Source: Zygnema cylindricum (Eukaryota; Streptophyta; Zygnematophyceae; Zygnematales; Zygnemataceae). Taken from it: a stretch of DNA of 30,764 nucleotides. The stretch is taken from NCBI GenBank assembly GCA_037447655.1, contig JBBHKE010002495.1:1-30764 (forward strand). The letters run 5' to 3'. Below the pieces are notes generated by a model, which made no database searches, was not told the DNA's origin, and worked only from the letters and a program-made list of their open reading frames with translations. The position numbers were made by a program, and so were the translations under genes. Below, in pieces: positions 30,067 to 30,764 of this stretch (position 1 is its first letter; each line of letters starts with the position of its first letter).

Positions 30067-30764
30067 TATTTTCCACCAAAAGGTCGGTGGATGTCAAAAG
30101 GAGCGTCAAAAAATAATAGAACATCCTTCTGTCAAAGGTTTTGTCGCCGCTTTTGGTGGATTTGCATCCACCCTGTCGTAAAGCACATGGTCTATGCGAT
30201 GTGTATAACTTTCATCGCTAGATCATCGCAGAATTAATATTTCCACGTGGAAAAATAGTGGACGTCCAACGTGTGGCCATTGTCCTTTCCGAGTATTGGA
30301 TGGTCTGCGCGGATTGCTCCACGGATTTGAAAAATAAAAACGTCCTGCTGTCAAGCTTTACGCCCTCACGCTTGGAATATCTACGCACGCTTGGGGTATC
30401 GTGACTGTAACTCTGAGACCTCCATAAGTCCTCAGAGTGGACAGCTTCCAAGAAGCCTCTAGGATAATCCTGACCCCTTTGTGTTTAAGAAAAAATAACT
30501 GCCACCCTGGCAGACAAAAACGCTGACCAACTTCACCCCTGTGAAGACAAGACTCCCCTGAGTCGATAGCAAAAAGAATCTGTGAATTTGCTCCCCTGAG
30601 CAGTAAGTTATGGAGGGTCAAAGTTGACCTTTTGTACAGAAGCTCTCTGGGAGAGAGGGTCCTATCTTCTAATTTTTCTAAGTCCTATCTCTCTCACAAA
30701 CTCTATCTACTGATGTACGGAACCAATCAGAATTGAGTTCCGTACGCAAAAGTACAGCTGCCGG
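30067..30764. other. No gene seen; small inverted repeat near the end
   Basis: Overlapping minus-strand frames (30218-30451, 30358-30621) have no recognised domain. CTCCCCTGAG occurs twice (about 30553 and 30592). GTACGGAAC (30715-30723) and GTTCCGTAC (30737-30745) form a 9-bp inverted repeat. The DNA may belong to a further repeat continuing past the window. Confidence 0.4.

Overview
This looks like eukaryotic nuclear DNA from the plant lineage. The evidence is Copia and Gypsy retrotransposon relics, several short inverted-repeat DNA transposons, and a gene that encodes one leucine-rich repeat per 72-bp exon and ends in a legume-lectin domain. The species cannot be named from the sequence; a large, repeat-rich, AT-rich genome of a land plant or streptophyte alga is an inference. 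There are no bacterial-type operons, CRISPR arrays, rRNAs or confident tRNAs, and most long ORFs are chance frames.

Layout. Positions 1-2490 hold no recognisable gene. Positions 2.5-7.6 kb are a cluster of DNA transposons: two TA-flanked inverted-repeat elements (3121-3767 and, less surely, 3880-4801), a hAT-like MITE with a perfect 8-bp target duplication (4875-5387), and a 2.08-kb fold-back element with ~575-bp arms and a perfect 8-bp target duplication (5488-7564). A 638-bp element with 32-bp perfect terminal repeats (5645-6282) has inserted into one arm of the fold-back. Positions 8.2-10.5 kb hold small tandem repeats, a GC-rich block and a ~700-bp purine tract. A 112-bp module built from two GC-rich hairpins occurs at 10499 and again, almost unchanged, at 14725. 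A decayed Copia reverse transcriptase/RNase H lies at 10921-11859.

The one host-like gene is on the + strand from at least 13062 to 24614. Its visible exons are four LRR exons (13062, 16079, 17144, 19999), an exon with the last LRR plus an EGF-like domain (22627), and a proline-rich plus legume-lectin exon (23801). A short last exon (24517) restores the lectin C-terminus if a 59-nt intron is removed. The 5' end is not seen, and no transmembrane segment or kinase follows. Two in-frame stops (TGA in the second LRR exon, TAA in the EGF exon) suggest a pseudogene or sequence errors. The introns are large and filled with repeats, including a 216-bp palindromic MITE (18536-18751).

From 24.6 kb to the end there is a degenerate minisatellite, a 195-bp direct-repeat pair, a dead Gypsy integrase fragment on the minus strand (about 27870-28842) with an internal 139-bp tandem duplication, a 320-bp tandem duplication, and a second copy of the hAT-like MITE (29753-30058), also with a perfect 8-bp target duplication. 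All boundaries were read by eye.
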